Numbered from the stretch's first letter, positions 27,814-37,820 are shown. The stretch: DNA of 64,000 bases from Nitrospira sp. BO4 (GCA_030144965.1 JAMPUU010000024.1:62001-126000), one strand, 5' to 3'. The notes: a model not told the origin generated them from the sequence alone. Program-made: numbers and translations.

Positions 27814-28667
27814 AACGACTGATTTCGCACTTCCTGATCAAATTCAAGATCCAGATCGATGCTGACAACTCGCGAGATTCCGCGTTTGGTTCCTTCTATA
27901 AACGTGAGAATCCTGGCCACATCGGCCTGCCCTTTGAATTGCTTCTTGGCCAATCGAATCGCTTCGGCCATCCGATGCCCCTCCCGAAAAAGGAGATCAA
28001 ACGCTTTTTTGAGCAGAGCGATCCGATCGTTTGAAAACCCGTGCCGCTGCAGGCCGACTGAATTGAGGCCGTACAGGTGCGCCCGATACCCGCCAGCGGC
28101 GAACATAAACGGCGGGACATCCTGGCCAATGCCACAACACGCGCCAACCATCGCGTAGTCCCCGACACGGACATACTGGTGAATGCCCGTCAATCCGCCG
28201 ATGATCGCATGATCGCCAATCGTGATATGTCCTGCCAGACTTGCTGCATTGGCCATGATCACATGATTGCCGACATGGCAATCATGCGCCATATGCACAT
28301 AGGCCATCAGAACACTCTTTGATCCGATCGACGTCACCCCGCCTCCTTGCACAGTTCCTCGATTGACGGTGACATATTCGCGAATGACGTTGTCATGACC
28401 GATGATGACCTTGGTCGGCTCTCCCTTGTAGCCCAGATGTTGAGGTGGCCCTCCGATCGAAGCGAACGGGTGCACTTCGTTCCGCTCCCCGATCTCTGTC
28501 CATCCATCGATAGTCACATGGGAAAGCAGTCGGCTGCCTTTTCCGATCGAGACGTGTTCCCCGATTACACAAAACGGTCCTATTTCAACATCATCATCGA
28601 GACTCGCCTTGGGATGGACGATCGCTGCTGGATGTATCTTCACACTTGCCCCCTTTACACGCATCAA
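27810..28667 (-). CDS. lpxA: Acyl-ACP:UDP-N-acetylglucosamine O-acyltransferase
   Basis: 285 aa; ATG at 28667 or 28664. It catalyses the first step of lipid A synthesis. The N-terminal two-thirds is a left-handed beta helix built of hexapeptide repeats (IHPAAIVHPKASLDDDVEIG and on). The catalytic His lies in MAYVHMAHDCHVGN, and the substrate loop contains IGGLTGIHQYVRVGD. The C-terminal helical domain follows (RHGFSNDRIALLKKAFDLL). It is about 20 residues longer than the E. coli enzyme, mostly at the two ends. It follows fabZ by 87 bp. Confidence 0.94.
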   Translation of the reverse strand: MMRVKGASVKIHPAAIVHPKASLDDDVEIGPFCVIGEHVSIGKGSRLLSHVTIDGWTEIGERNEVHPFASIGGPPQHLGYKGEPTKVIIGHDNVIREYVTVNRGTVQGGGVTSIGSKSVLMAYVHMAHDCHVGNHVIMANAASLAGHITIGDHAIIGGLTGIHQYVRVGDYAMVGACCGIGQDVPPFMFAAGGYRAHLYGLNSVGLQRHGFSNDRIALLKKAFDLLFREGHRMAEAIRLAKKQFKGQADVARILTFIEGTKRGISRVVSIDLDLEFDQEVRNQSL

Positions 28668-28754
28668 ACGTCAACGACTATTCGTCAGCCGCCGCCTCAC
28701 TGTTTCGTCGGCACTCCACATCTTTGATCCCAGAGATTGCCGCATGACGACTCA

Positions 28755-29210
28755 TTATTGCCGTGTTTCGGTCTTCTCCTCCATCACCATGGCGGTCACC
28801 ACCGCTTCGCACACTACTTCGTTGTCTACGAATGCTTTCCCTTGCATTTTCCAGAACGGTGGACGTTTCTTGATCACTTCGATCTCAAAACGAAGCTGAT
28901 CGCCAGGAACCACGGGCTTCCGGAACTTGGCCTCATCGATACCCGTTAGATACAAAGTGGTTTTTCCGATCGGCCCTCCCGACTTGAAGACCAGCACGCC
29001 GCCGACTTGAGCCATCGCCTCAATGATGAGCACCCCAGGCATAACGGGGCGTCCCGGGAAATGTCCCTGAAAAAACGGCTCATTGACCGTCACGTTCTTG
29101 AACCCGACAATCCTCTTATGCGGCTCAAACTCTTTGACCCGATCCACCAGCAAAAAAGGATACCGGTGCGGAAGTAATGTCTGAATTTCAGCTTGTTCGA
29201 CGGATGCCAT
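28755..29210 (-). CDS. fabZ: 3-hydroxyacyl-ACP dehydratase
   Basis: 151 aa, the usual FabZ length. The active-site His lies in [14 protein letters not shown], and the hot-dog fold helix has [20 protein letters not shown] with the catalytic Glu. It removes water from 3-hydroxyacyl-ACP in fatty acid elongation and competes with LpxA for 3-hydroxyacyl-ACP. The pairing with lpxA is standard. Unlike in many bacteria, lpxD is not found between ompH and fabZ here. Confidence 0.95.
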   Translation of the reverse strand: MASVEQAEIQTLLPHRYPFLLVDRVKEFEPHKRIVGFKNVTVNEPFFQGHFPGRPVMPGVLIIEAMAQVGGVLVFKSGGPIGKTTLYLTGIDEAKFRKPVVPGDQLRFEIEVIKKRPPFWKMQGKAFVDNEVVCEAVVTAMVMEEKTETRQ

Positions 29211-29246
29211 CGACGCTGCCTCCTCTCTGCAGAGATAAATCCGATG

Positions 29247-29789
29247 TTAAGGGTTCTGCCGATCAAACTCCTTGATGATTAACTCCGTCACATCCAACGC
29301 CGGTTGATGATACAGCACGACGCGCAGCAATGCGTCACTGCCTTTATCAAGGATGGCCGTATAGCCCTCCTTCTGAGCCACGGCTTGAGCCGCTACGGCG
29401 ATCTTTCGTGAATATTCCGCAACCATCTCGCGCTGCTTCAGTTGGACCTCGCGATTGAACTCTTGAAGACGGCGCTGATACGCTTCCACCTTCCCCCGCA
29501 GCTGCTCTTCCTTTTCTTGCCTTGCCGTGTCGGTGAGCTTGGCATTCGGATCTTGTAAGGACTGTTCCAGATCCTTGAGCTCTTGCTCATCCGAATTGAT
29601 GATCTTTTGCCTGGTCATGGAATATCCCTTCACATCTTCAAGAGCCAGCTTCCCAGCCTTGCTCCGTTCCATGACCATCTGTTGATCCATGACACCGACG
29701 CGGAGCGTGTCGTTGGCGAAAAGCGGCCCCACCCACTGCACCAGCGATAACACGATGCCTATCACTATCGCTCTCGCTGCACCCATCAT
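29247..29789 (-). CDS. OmpH/Skp family periplasmic chaperone (first copy)
   Basis: 180 aa. Signal peptide of about 25 residues (AIVIGIVLSLVQWVGPLFA then NDTL). The mature protein has the OmpH/Skp layout: a short strand VGVMDQQMVMERSKAGKLAL, a long charged coiled coil (ARQEKEEQLRGKVEAYQRRL and on), then a strand with GYTAILDKGSDALL. Skp-like trimers carry unfolded outer-membrane proteins to BamA. It lies 16 bp downstream of a second OmpH-like gene, both behind bamA. Confidence 0.85.
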   Translation of the reverse strand: MMGAARAIVIGIVLSLVQWVGPLFANDTLRVGVMDQQMVMERSKAGKLALEDVKGYSMTRQKIINSDEQELKDLEQSLQDPNAKLTDTARQEKEEQLRGKVEAYQRRLQEFNREVQLKQREMVAEYSRKIAVAAQAVAQKEGYTAILDKGSDALLRVVLYHQPALDVTELIIKEFDRQNP

Positions 29790-29805
29790 GACCTACCTCC
29801 AGATG

Positions 29806-30381
29806 CTAGGGAAACTCTCGGTTGAACTCTTCGATCACTTGGCTTGAAATGTCCAACCCCTCCTCATGATAGATGGTCGCGCCGCCCTTACTTTTATCCA
29901 CAATGACCTGCAGCCCCAGGCGCTTGGCGACCTTCGCAACCACCATCTCGAGCTTGTCACGAAACCCTTCCAGCACGTCCTTTTGTTTTTCCTGAACCTC
30001 CCGATTCAACTCCGCCGCCTTTTGCTGATACTCCTGCATGCGCCGGCGAAATTGCTCTTCCCGATCCCGTTTGGCCGTCGGGCTGAGGATGGAGGACTGC
30101 TTGATGAAGTCCTCTTCCATCCGCCGCAACTCTCGCTCCTCCAATTCCATCAACGCCTGCCGATTTTTTGAAAAGGAGGCCAGATTGTCTTTGGCACGTT
30201 TGCCTGCATTGGTCTCGTTGAGCAAGCGCTGCGAATTGATCACACCCACCTTGCCGTCGACCTTGGCTCCAGATCCAACGCATCCGCCGAACACCAATGG
30301 GATGGCAATGACCGCCGATATCGATATCCATTCGATCCACCGCACCCGACCCCACCGCGAATTCCTGTTCAAACCAGCCAC
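29806..30381 (-). CDS. OmpH/Skp family protein, probable lipoprotein (second copy)
   Basis: About 191 aa from a GTG at 30381 that has a GGAG site about 8 bp upstream. An open frame reaches back to 30489, but that part overlaps the 3' end of bamA. The N-terminus is a signal sequence ending in LVFGGC, which resembles a lipobox, so Cys may be lipidated; this is not certain. The mature part is Skp-like: VGVINSQRLLNETNAGKRA, a coiled coil (RELRRMEEDFIKQSSIL, AKRDREEQFRRRMQEYQQKA) and a final strand LQVIVDKSKGG. It probably works with BamA as a periplasmic chaperone, possibly tethered to a membrane. Confidence 0.82.
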   Translation of the reverse strand: MAGLNRNSRWGRVRWIEWISISAVIAIPLVFGGCVGSGAKVDGKVGVINSQRLLNETNAGKRAKDNLASFSKNRQALMELEERELRRMEEDFIKQSSILSPTAKRDREEQFRRRMQEYQQKAAELNREVQEKQKDVLEGFRDKLEMVVAKVAKRLGLQVIVDKSKGGATIYHEEGLDISSQVIEEFNREFP

Positions 30382-30394
30382 GTTACAACTCCGA

Positions 30395-32716
30395 CTAAAA
30401 CAATGTCCCGATCGTAAACTCGAAAACCCCGAACCGCTCACCGGTACGGGCATCAAGATTGATCCCATAGGCAACACGCAACGGACCAAAGGGAGAGATC
30501 CAGCGCCCCTCTAAACCGGCGGCAGGTCTTAAATCGATCGACAACGGTTCACCATCATCAAAACCCTTCCCATAGTCGAAAAAGATGACGCCGTTCAACT
30601 TTGCCTCGGTAGAAATCGTAAAAATCAGTTCGGCATTGAAAATCAATTGCCTGACGGCGCCGAACGGCGCATGTGTCGTGGGAACCGTGGGACCGGCCCG
30701 ACCGAAGGCAAACCCTCGCATCGTGTTGATGCCGCCGACGAAGAATCGCTCGTTCAGCGGAACTTCCGTCCCCCCCATCGCTTTGACCTCTCCATACCGT
30801 GCCCGCAACGACGTTCTCAGATCAAAGGGAAGAGGGGTGACCTTGATCACATCCACGTAATACTTGATGAAATTGTTGGTCCCCCCCATATATGGAGTGC
30901 CGACATCAAACCCTCCTCCAATCCGCCAGCCTGATCGAGGATCGATATAGTAGTCTCTGGTGTCTCTGAACATGGTCGTCCGAAATCCCGTTGACGACCG
31001 GGTTCCCAACTGGCGACAGACGATGGGAACCAGATCCGGACAGATCCCGAACTGAGGATCACTAAACCTGATTTGCTCCGCAAAGAGGCTGACGCTCCCG
31101 GTGACATACTCCGATAGCCAGCGACCGAGCGTGATGTTCCCTCCGGTTCGTTGCTCAAAATACGAGAGGTAGTTCGTAAAGCTGCTATAGCCGTCTAGCT
31201 GCAACGAGGTCAATGAATCGTTCAGGTAAGGATTGCGGAACGTGATGGAACCCAGGCTTCTTCGCTGTCCAAGCTGCCCCCGAATACGTCCAAGGTAACC
31301 ATACCCTCCTAAGTTACCCTGGGTAATATCGGCGATCGCCACAAGCCGGTCCAATGTGCTGAACCCTCCGCCGAGGCTGAACATCCCGGTTGGCTTTTCC
31401 TTCACACGCACATTCAGATCAACTTTGTCGGCTGAGATTTGCGCCGGCAAGATTTCGACCGTTTCGAAGAAATTTAGGTTGTTCAACCGTTGGAAACTTC
31501 GTTTCAGTGAGGCCGTGTCGATCACGTCCTGTTCATCGACTCGAATTTCCCGGCGTATGACATTGTCCCGCGTCTTGTCATTCCCGTAGATATTGATCTG
31601 ACGTATGCGCATCATCTCGCCTTCTTTGATATTGAAGATGATACCCACCGTCCGCTCTTCATTGTTCGGATTCACCCCGGGCATCACTTCCGCAAAGGAG
31701 TACCCCTTGCTTCCATACATATCCGTCAACCGAGTGATCTCATCTCGGATTTTGGCTCGCTGAAAGATCTCCCCCTCTTTCATCCGCAATCCTTCGCGAA
31801 GCTCCGGCTCTTCAAAGACCGTATGCCCTCGAAACCCGATTTCACCGATGGTGAACGGCTCCCCTTCGGAAATGTGATAGGTGATGATGAACCACTGCTT
31901 GTCCTCGCTCAGCTCAACCGCAGGCTGGCCGACTCGGACATTGAAGTACCCCTTGTTCAACAGCACTTCCTTGAGCCGCTCCACATCGTTCGTCAGCTCG
32001 TCCCGTTTGAGCACACCGGCATCGGACACAACGGAAGGGAGCTTCCACTTGGTAAAGAATCCATACCAAGGAATCCACTCCCTCGTCGACATGACCGCGA
32101 ACATCTCGTTTTTGGTCGCCGCGCGGAGTCCTTCAAATACCACCGTTTTGATTCTCGCTTTCTCCCCCTCGATGATATGGAACATCAGGCGTTTTCGATC
32201 CTCATCCAACGTCTCAATCACCGGCGTGACCTGAGCGTTGTAATACCCATCATGCTGGTAGGCTTGGCGGATATTCTCGGTACTTTCCTTCACCAGTTGC
32301 TGGTCGAGGAATGTCTGATTCCTGATGGTCGTCTTTTCCTTCAGCTTTTCATCCGTCAAGCTTTGATTGCCGTCGAAGACGATCTCGGTGATGAACGGCT
32401 TCTCCCGCACGACAAACGTCACGGACATTCCCTCGGCGACCGATTCGGTTTCAACCTGCACATCCTCGAAAAAGCCCGTATCATATAAGATCTTCACTTG
32501 GCCACGCACATTTTCCGGCGTATAGGGATCGTTGGCTTTCAATGTGAGCCGGCCGGCAATGGCCGGGACTTCGATGCGCTTGACCCCCCGGATCTCAATC
32601 GACGTCACCTTGACTTCCGGTGTCTGAGCAAGCGCGTCGAGCACCCCCCATAACACAGAGAACACCATGACAGCGACCACGAAACATCGAGGTCTGTGGA
32701 CGACATACTGGGTCAC
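30395..32716 (-). CDS. bamA: Outer membrane protein assembly factor
   Basis: 773 aa, starting GTG at 32716. A signal peptide (FVVAVMVFSVLWGVLDALA) is followed by five POTRA repeats to about residue 430; examples are VTSIEIRGVKRIEVPAIAGR and IGEIGFRGHTVFEEPELREG. The rest is a 16-strand outer-membrane barrel with the conserved loop 6 motif in NTMRGFAFGRAGPT and a C-terminal strand ending FEFTIGTLF, with terminal Phe. BamA inserts beta-barrel proteins into the outer membrane. It heads the run bamA-ompH-ompH-fabZ-lpxA-lpxI and probably has a promoter in the 560-bp divergent gap upstream. Confidence 0.95.
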   Translation of the reverse strand: MTQYVVHRPRCFVVAVMVFSVLWGVLDALAQTPEVKVTSIEIRGVKRIEVPAIAGRLTLKANDPYTPENVRGQVKILYDTGFFEDVQVETESVAEGMSVTFVVREKPFITEIVFDGNQSLTDEKLKEKTTIRNQTFLDQQLVKESTENIRQAYQHDGYYNAQVTPVIETLDEDRKRLMFHIIEGEKARIKTVVFEGLRAATKNEMFAVMSTREWIPWYGFFTKWKLPSVVSDAGVLKRDELTNDVERLKEVLLNKGYFNVRVGQPAVELSEDKQWFIITYHISEGEPFTIGEIGFRGHTVFEEPELREGLRMKEGEIFQRAKIRDEITRLTDMYGSKGYSFAEVMPGVNPNNEERTVGIIFNIKEGEMMRIRQINIYGNDKTRDNVIRREIRVDEQDVIDTASLKRSFQRLNNLNFFETVEILPAQISADKVDLNVRVKEKPTGMFSLGGGFSTLDRLVAIADITQGNLGGYGYLGRIRGQLGQRRSLGSITFRNPYLNDSLTSLQLDGYSSFTNYLSYFEQRTGGNITLGRWLSEYVTGSVSLFAEQIRFSDPQFGICPDLVPIVCRQLGTRSSTGFRTTMFRDTRDYYIDPRSGWRIGGGFDVGTPYMGGTNNFIKYYVDVIKVTPLPFDLRTSLRARYGEVKAMGGTEVPLNERFFVGGINTMRGFAFGRAGPTVPTTHAPFGAVRQLIFNAELIFTISTEAKLNGVIFFDYGKGFDDGEPLSIDLRPAAGLEGRWISPFGPLRVAYGINLDARTGERFGVFEFTIGTLF

Positions 32717-33277
32717 CGATGAGGGTTCCTGTAGCGAAATGCAGAGATGGATGATACAGCCGGATTCATCTCACAAGTCCTCATCGCACGTGACCGCACA
32801 CGCCCCATCCCGATCATTCGGCACTGTCCTGCTCCGGATCGGGGACTGAACCGCGGAAGCGCTCTGTCAGAAAACGCTCAGCCAGCTTACTCCCCGGCGA
32901 GGTCGTCCGCGCATAAACCACCCACGCAAAACTTCCGGATTATATTGGGGTCATTCCACATTGTAAAGGAGTGACCTGTCCTCCGATTCGAATTTGGCCG
33001 GTGCCCGCGAAGGATATCGATCGCGATGCAGGCCATGATCGTATAGCTCCCCAACTGTCAACGAGCCTGAACGCCACATCATGCAGTTTCGAGTCATTAC
33101 CATGATCGAAGCGCGCGCTTGCGACACCACCACGCGTCATATCCTCATGCGATTGTTCCGCCAGGACACAGCGTGTAATCGAGTATCGTCCTGAAATCTT
33201 CCGACAAGTCCGCGCAGGCGATGCGATGAGTTTGTCTGTTTCTTGACTTCACACAACCCATCACATAGTATCCACCC
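32717..33277. other. Divergent intergenic region between bamA and galU
   Basis: 561 bp separate the divergent bamA and galU starts. I see no convincing gene. Short minus-strand frames have poor composition and no homology I recognise. The rightmost 35 bp hold the galU promoter, listed separately. The bamA promoter must lie in the left part, but I could not pick a clear pair of boxes. Confidence 0.4.
33243..33271 (+). promoter_or_regulatory. Near-consensus sigma70 promoter of galU, predicted leaderless
   Basis: TTGACT (33243-33248), a spacer of exactly 17 bp, and TAGTAT (33266-33271). Only 6 bp separate the -10 box from the galU ATG at 33278, so transcription would start at or next to the start codon. 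No Shine-Dalgarno sequence precedes the ATG, which fits a leaderless mRNA. Confidence 0.65.
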
Positions 33278-34174
33278 ATGTCACGATTCGCAGTCAGAAA
33301 AGCGGTCATTCCCGCTGCCGGCCTTGGGACACGCTTCCTTCCCGCCACAAAGGCTTCACCCAAAGAAATGCTGCCCCTGGTCGATAAGCCGCTCATTCAA
33401 TATACGGTCGAAGAAGCGGTCGCTTCAGGCATTGAGGACATCATCGTGATCACCGGCCGCGGCAAGCGCGCCATCGAAGACCATTTTGATCGGTCCGTCG
33501 AGTTGGAAGAAAATTTGAAAGGCACCGGCAAGAGTCAGATCCTCCATCAAATGCGACAGATTTCGAATCTGGCCAATTTCTGCTACGTGCGGCAATCCGA
33601 GGCCCTTGGCCTCGGCCATGCCGTGTTGTGTGCGCAACACTTAATCGGCGATGAACCGTTCGCGGTCATACTCGGCGATGAGATCATCGATGCCCATGTT
33701 CCGGCGCTTGCGCAATTGGTCCACGTCTACAAGAAGCGGCATGGGGCGGTGCTGGGAGTCCAGGACGTTCCGAAGGCGGACGTCAGCCGGTACGGCATTG
33801 TGACGCCCAAGCGCGTCGCCCATGGCCTGCATCGAGTCGAAGGTCTGGTTGAGAAACCGGCGCCGGTCGATGCTCCGTCAACGCTGGCTGTGATCGGCCG
33901 ATATATCCTTCCTCCGGAAATCTTTCCTATTTTGAGAAAAACCGCGCCCGGAAAGAACGGAGAAATTCAGTTGACCGATGCCCTCAAGGAGCTCGCGAGA
34001 CGATCTCCGATGTACGCGCTTGAGGTGGAGGGACAACGCCATGACGCCGGAGACAAACTGGGATTTTTGATCGCCACCGTCGAGTTTGCATTGAAGAATC
34101 CGGCATTAGGAGCGGAATTCCGCGACTACCTTTCGACCAGAATGCACACCACATCGATGAATCGCCGGGGTTAA
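33278..34174 (+). CDS. galU: UTP-glucose-1-phosphate uridylyltransferase
   Basis: 298 aa. GalU makes UDP-glucose for LPS and other glycans. The nucleotidyltransferase loop VRKAVIPAAGLGTRFLPATK is at residues about 6-25, and the second site motif is KEMLPLVDKPLIQYTVEEA. FAVILGDEIIDAH has the metal-binding Asp, and VEGLVEKP follows. The ATG at 33278 has no ribosome-binding site and sits 6 bp after a -10 box. The next in-frame start codon would remove part of the nucleotide loop, so 33278 is kept. UDP-glucose made here can feed the SDR epimerases of the polysaccharide cluster. Confidence 0.95.
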   Translation: MSRFAVRKAVIPAAGLGTRFLPATKASPKEMLPLVDKPLIQYTVEEAVASGIEDIIVITGRGKRAIEDHFDRSVELEENLKGTGKSQILHQMRQISNLANFCYVRQSEALGLGHAVLCAQHLIGDEPFAVILGDEIIDAHVPALAQLVHVYKKRHGAVLGVQDVPKADVSRYGIVTPKRVAHGLHRVEGLVEKPAPVDAPSTLAVIGRYILPPEIFPILRKTAPGKNGEIQLTDALKELARRSPMYALEVEGQRHDAGDKLGFLIATVEFALKNPALGAEFRDYLSTRMHTTSMNRRG

Positions 34175-34206
34175 TCCCATCAGTCTTGATGAGCACTCTG
34201 TCGAAA

Positions 34207-34238
34207 GGTTCAGCAGGCCGAACATGGTTGGGTGAACC
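34207..34238. promoter_or_regulatory. Interrupted inverted repeat upstream of lon
   Basis: GGTTCA (34207-34212) and TGAACC (34233-34238) form the outer arms, and CCGAAC (34218-34223) and GTTGGG (34227-34232) the inner arms, with one mismatch and a 5-nt bulge. It lies between the galU stop and the lon start. There is no T-run after it, so it is more likely an operator or mRNA structure than a simple terminator. Role unknown. Confidence 0.35.
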
Positions 34239-34268
34239 TTCCCTCTCTATCAGAGAACAGGCACATAC

Positions 34269-36767
34269 ATGACCGATCCAAACGAGCAAGAGATTCAGCC
34301 TCCTCAAAACATTGAGGTCCCCACTCAGCTCCCGCTGCTGCCGGTCCGCGATATCGTCGTCTTTCCGTATATGGTGCTCCCCCTCTTCGTCGGACGCGAC
34401 ATGTCGATCAAAGCCATCGAGGCCGCCCTTGCCGGCAACCGGATGATTTTCCTGGCGACACAGAAAGCGCTCGACGTCGAGAACCCTGCCCCCAAAGACA
34501 TCCACTCGATCGGCACCGTCGGCATCATCATGCGCATGCTGAAGTTGCCGGACGAACGCATCAAAATTTTGGTGCAGGGCATCGCCAAAGCGAAGATCAC
34601 CAAATACATTCAGACCGACCCGTACTATTCGGTTCGCATCGACAAACTGGCCGATACGAAGTCGACGGCGACCACACTCGAGGCCGAAGCCGTCATGCGG
34701 ACGGTGAAAGAACAGATCGAACGAATCGTGAGTTTGGGGAAGGTTTTGATTCCCGACGTCATGGTCGTCATCGAGAACCTCGAAGAGCCCGGCCGCTTGG
34801 CCGATATGGTCGCGTCCAATCTCGGACTCAAAGTCGACGCCACTCAAGCGGTCTTGGAGATCTCCGACCCGATCCTGCGTCTTCGCCAGGTGAGCGACAT
34901 TCTCGGGAAAGAGATCGAAGTCCTATCCATGCAGCAAAAGATCCAGGCGCAGGCCAAAGGGGAGATGGACAAGACCCAGCGTGAGTACTTCCTGCGAGAG
35001 CAGCTGAAAGCCATTCAAAAAGAATTGGGCGAGCTCGACGAACGGGCGGAAGAAATCACCGAATTCCGCAAGCGGATCAAAGACGCCAAGATGCCCGACA
35101 AGGTCTTGAAGGAGACCGAAAAACAGCTCAAGCGTCTCGAAAAGATGCACCCCGACACCGCCGAATCGGCGACCGTGCGGACCTATCTGGAGTGGATGGT
35201 CGAACTACCGTGGTCGAAGCGGTCGAAAGACAACCTTGAGCTGAAGGCCGCCGCCAAGGTGTTGAACGACGATCACTATGACCTCGAAAAAGTCAAAGAG
35301 CGAATTTTGGAGTATCTGGCCGTCCGCAAACTGAAAGAAAAGATGAAGGGTCCGATTCTCTGCTTCGTCGGCCCTCCCGGAGTTGGCAAGACGTCGCTGG
35401 GGAAATCGATCGCCCGCGCATTGGGACGGGAATTCGTCCGTATCAGCTTGGGCGGTGTGCGCGATGAGGCCGAAATCCGCGGACATCGACGCACGTACGT
35501 GGGGGCCTTACCCGGACGCATCATCCAAGGGATGAAGCAAGCGGGCACCGCAAATCCCGTGTTTATGCTCGACGAAGTGGACAAAGTCGGTATGGACTTT
35601 CGGGGCGACCCCTCTGCGGCCTTGCTGGAAGTCCTCGACCCGGAACAGAACAGCGCGTTCACCGACCATTACCTCGGGGTCCCGTTCGACCTGACCGAAG
35701 TGATGTTCATTACCACGGCGAATTTGATCGACCCGATCCTTCCCGCGCTGCGCGACCGCATGGAGGTCATCGAAATCCCAGGGTATACCGAGGAAGAAAA
35801 ACTCGGCATTGCGCAGAAATACCTGATTCCCCGTCAGCTCGAAGAGCACGGGATCACCGGGAAGCATGTCCGATTGACGGAACCGGCGATCCGGCAAATT
35901 ATCTCGCATTACACGCGGGAGGCCGGTGTACGAAATCTTGAGCGCGAAATCGCCAACGTAATGCGCAAAGTCGCCAAGAAAGTCGCCGAAGGCAAAGCTC
36001 AAGGGTTCCCCATTGATCCTTCCAATCTCCATAAATATTTGGGCGTCCCCAAATATGTGCCAGAAGCGGAACTGGAAAAAGACGAAATCGGCGTGGCCAC
36101 CGGCCTCGCGTGGACCGAAGCCGGTGGCGATGTCCTGTACATCGAGGCGACCGTGATGAAGGGGAAAGGTCAATTGACCCTCACCGGCCACCTGGGAGAC
36201 GTCATGAAGGAGTCCGCCCAGGCGGCGCTGAGTTACGTCCGTTCACGTGAAAAAACCTTGAACCTCAACCCCGGCATGTTCAGCAAGCAGGACCTGCACA
36301 TCCATGTCCCGGCCGGCGCTATCCCCAAGGACGGTCCCTCGGCCGGTATCACGATGGCGACCGCCATCGCCTCGGCGTTTTCTGGTACTCCGGCGAGAAG
36401 AGACCTGGCCATGACCGGAGAGATCACCTTGCGCGGCCGTGTGCTCCCGATCGGAGGACTCAAGGAAAAGATTTTGGCGGCGAAACGGGCCAAGCTCACC
36501 ACCGTGATCCTCCCGCGTCGGAATAAGAAGGACCTGGAGGAAATTCCCAAACATCTCCTCAAAGGCATTCAATTGGCGTTCGTCGATACGATGGACGACG
36601 TCATGAAGATCGCCCTGCGCAGACGGACCAAGACTCCGTCGACATCTCAGAGGCCGTCGGCACCTTCAGCGCCGACCCGTATCCGTCCCATGCGTCCCGG
36701 CAAAGGTCGACGGCCGCACGAACTCCCTGCCACTCTGATGGCGAGCCGACCCCCAACTCGCACATAG
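34269..36767 (+). CDS. lon: ATP-dependent protease La
   Basis: 832 aa. The N-terminal substrate-binding domain starts [20 protein letters not shown]. The AAA+ module has Walker [14 protein letters not shown] from about residue 368 and Walker [12 protein letters not shown]. The C-terminal protease domain has the catalytic Ser691 in [11 protein letters not shown] and the partner Lys in [13 protein letters not shown]. Lon degrades misfolded and regulatory proteins as a hexamer in the cytoplasm. A Pro/Arg-rich tail of about 40 residues after the protease domain ([17 protein letters not shown]) is longer than in E. coli. It follows galU with about 95 bp between. Confidence 0.97.
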   Translation: MTDPNEQEIQPPQNIEVPTQLPLLPVRDIVVFPYMVLPLFVGRDMSIKAIEAALAGNRMIFLATQKALDVENPAPKDIHSIGTVGIIMRMLKLPDERIKILVQGIAKAKITKYIQTDPYYSVRIDKLADTKSTATTLEAEAVMRTVKEQIERIVSLGKVLIPDVMVVIENLEEPGRLADMVASNLGLKVDATQAVLEISDPILRLRQVSDILGKEIEVLSMQQKIQAQAKGEMDKTQREYFLREQLKAIQKELGELDERAEEITEFRKRIKDAKMPDKVLKETEKQLKRLEKMHPDTAESATVRTYLEWMVELPWSKRSKDNLELKAAAKVLNDDHYDLEKVKERILEYLAVRKLKEKMKGPILCFVGPPGVGKTSLGKSIARALGREFVRISLGGVRDEAEIRGHRRTYVGALPGRIIQGMKQAGTANPVFMLDEVDKVGMDFRGDPSAALLEVLDPEQNSAFTDHYLGVPFDLTEVMFITTANLIDPILPALRDRMEVIEIPGYTEEEKLGIAQKYLIPRQLEEHGITGKHVRLTEPAIRQIISHYTREAGVRNLEREIANVMRKVAKKVAEGKAQGFPIDPSNLHKYLGVPKYVPEAELEKDEIGVATGLAWTEAGGDVLYIEATVMKGKGQLTLTGHLGDVMKESAQAALSYVRSREKTLNLNPGMFSKQDLHIHVPAGAIPKDGPSAGITMATAIASAFSGTPARRDLAMTGEITLRGRVLPIGGLKEKILAAKRAKLTTVILPRRNKKDLEEIPKHLLKGIQLAFVDTMDDVMKIALRRRTKTPSTSQRPSAPSAPTRIRPMRPGKGRRPHELPATLMASRPPTRT

Positions 36768-36776
36768 GATCGTGTC

Positions 36777-37820
36777 GTGGCCCGTCCTAAGGCCAAACCA
36801 GCCCTCCAGGAATTTGCCCTGATCCGCGATCTCCAGCGCCGGTATGCCCGGCATGCGTCAGGGCTCGTCCAAGGCATCGGCGACGATGCGGCCGTGATTG
36901 CGACCTCCACACCGGCGTGGTGGCACCTCACGACGGACTTGCTCGCTGAGGGCATCCATTTTGACTTGAAGTCCGCCACCCCTGAGTCAGTCGGATATCG
37001 AGCCGCCATGGCCAACCTCAGCGATATCGCCGCGATGGGAGCAGTCCCTCGCTATCTGCTCGTTGCCCTCGCGATCCCGAAAACATTCAAGCGGCCGCAA
37101 GTCGACGAGTTGTACGGAGGCTTGATGAAGGCCTGCCGGCTCTATGGAGTAGCCCTCGTCGGGGGAGATACTTCGGCATCCATGGCCGGACTTTTTCTCA
37201 GCATCACCCTGATTGGAACCAGCACCAAACACCGGGCGCTGTTTCGTCATGGCGCAAAAGTGGGAGATCAGATTTTTGTCTCTGGCACACTCGGAGATTC
37301 GCTCGCGGGTCTCCGGCTGTCGGGGCGCGGCAAACGCTCCCGTTCCTCGGGCACGCGGAGCGCTCCCTTGTCTCACTCTCATCGACAGTTTCTCATGCGT
37401 CGCCATTTCTATCCGACGGCCAGGGTCGCCGAAGGCCAGTGGCTCAACAGTGAACGGCTGGCATCCGCTGCCATCGATGTGTCCGACGGCCTCTCCGGCG
37501 ATCTCCGGCACATCTGCGAGGAAAGTCGTGTCGGCGCGGAAGTAGAACTCGGGAAGATACCGATCTCGTCGGCCTGCCGCGCCTATGCTCAGGCCGTTGG
37601 AGTCTCGCCGGTTCAACTCGCGCTCACTGGAGGTGAAGACTACGAACTCCTGTTCACCGCTTCGCCGAAGAATCGCGAACTCCTCGAGCGGCAGGCCCGC
37701 GTGCGAGGCTATCGTGTGACCTGCATCGGCATGATTCGCCCACAGCGGTTTGGAATGCAGATGACATCCGATGGCCGGATCCTGCCCATGCCGGTAACCA
37801 GTTATGAGCATTTCCACTGA
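36777..37820 (+). CDS. thiL: Thiamine-monophosphate kinase
   Basis: 347 aa, starting GTG at 36777, 9 bp after the lon stop. ThiL phosphorylates thiamine monophosphate to the active diphosphate. Family motifs are present: GIGDDAAVIA at about residues 31-40, TTDLLAEGIHFDL, AMANLSDIAAMGAVPRYLLV, VGGDTSA and IDVSDGLSGDLRHICEES, plus the late GGEDYELLFT. The window also has thiE, thiG and thiS, though far away, so thiamine synthesis genes are spread over two loci. Confidence 0.94.
   Translation: MARPKAKPALQEFALIRDLQRRYARHASGLVQGIGDDAAVIATSTPAWWHLTTDLLAEGIHFDLKSATPESVGYRAAMANLSDIAAMGAVPRYLLVALAIPKTFKRPQVDELYGGLMKACRLYGVALVGGDTSASMAGLFLSITLIGTSTKHRALFRHGAKVGDQIFVSGTLGDSLAGLRLSGRGKRSRSSGTRSAPLSHSHRQFLMRRHFYPTARVAEGQWLNSERLASAAIDVSDGLSGDLRHICEESRVGAEVELGKIPISSACRAYAQAVGVSPVQLALTGGEDYELLFTASPKNRELLERQARVRGYRVTCIGMIRPQRFGMQMTSDGRILPMPVTSYEHFH

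Noticed and set aside
34207-34238. Rho-independent terminator of galU
   Set aside because: The stem is interrupted and no T-run follows, so I record it as an inverted repeat of unknown role.
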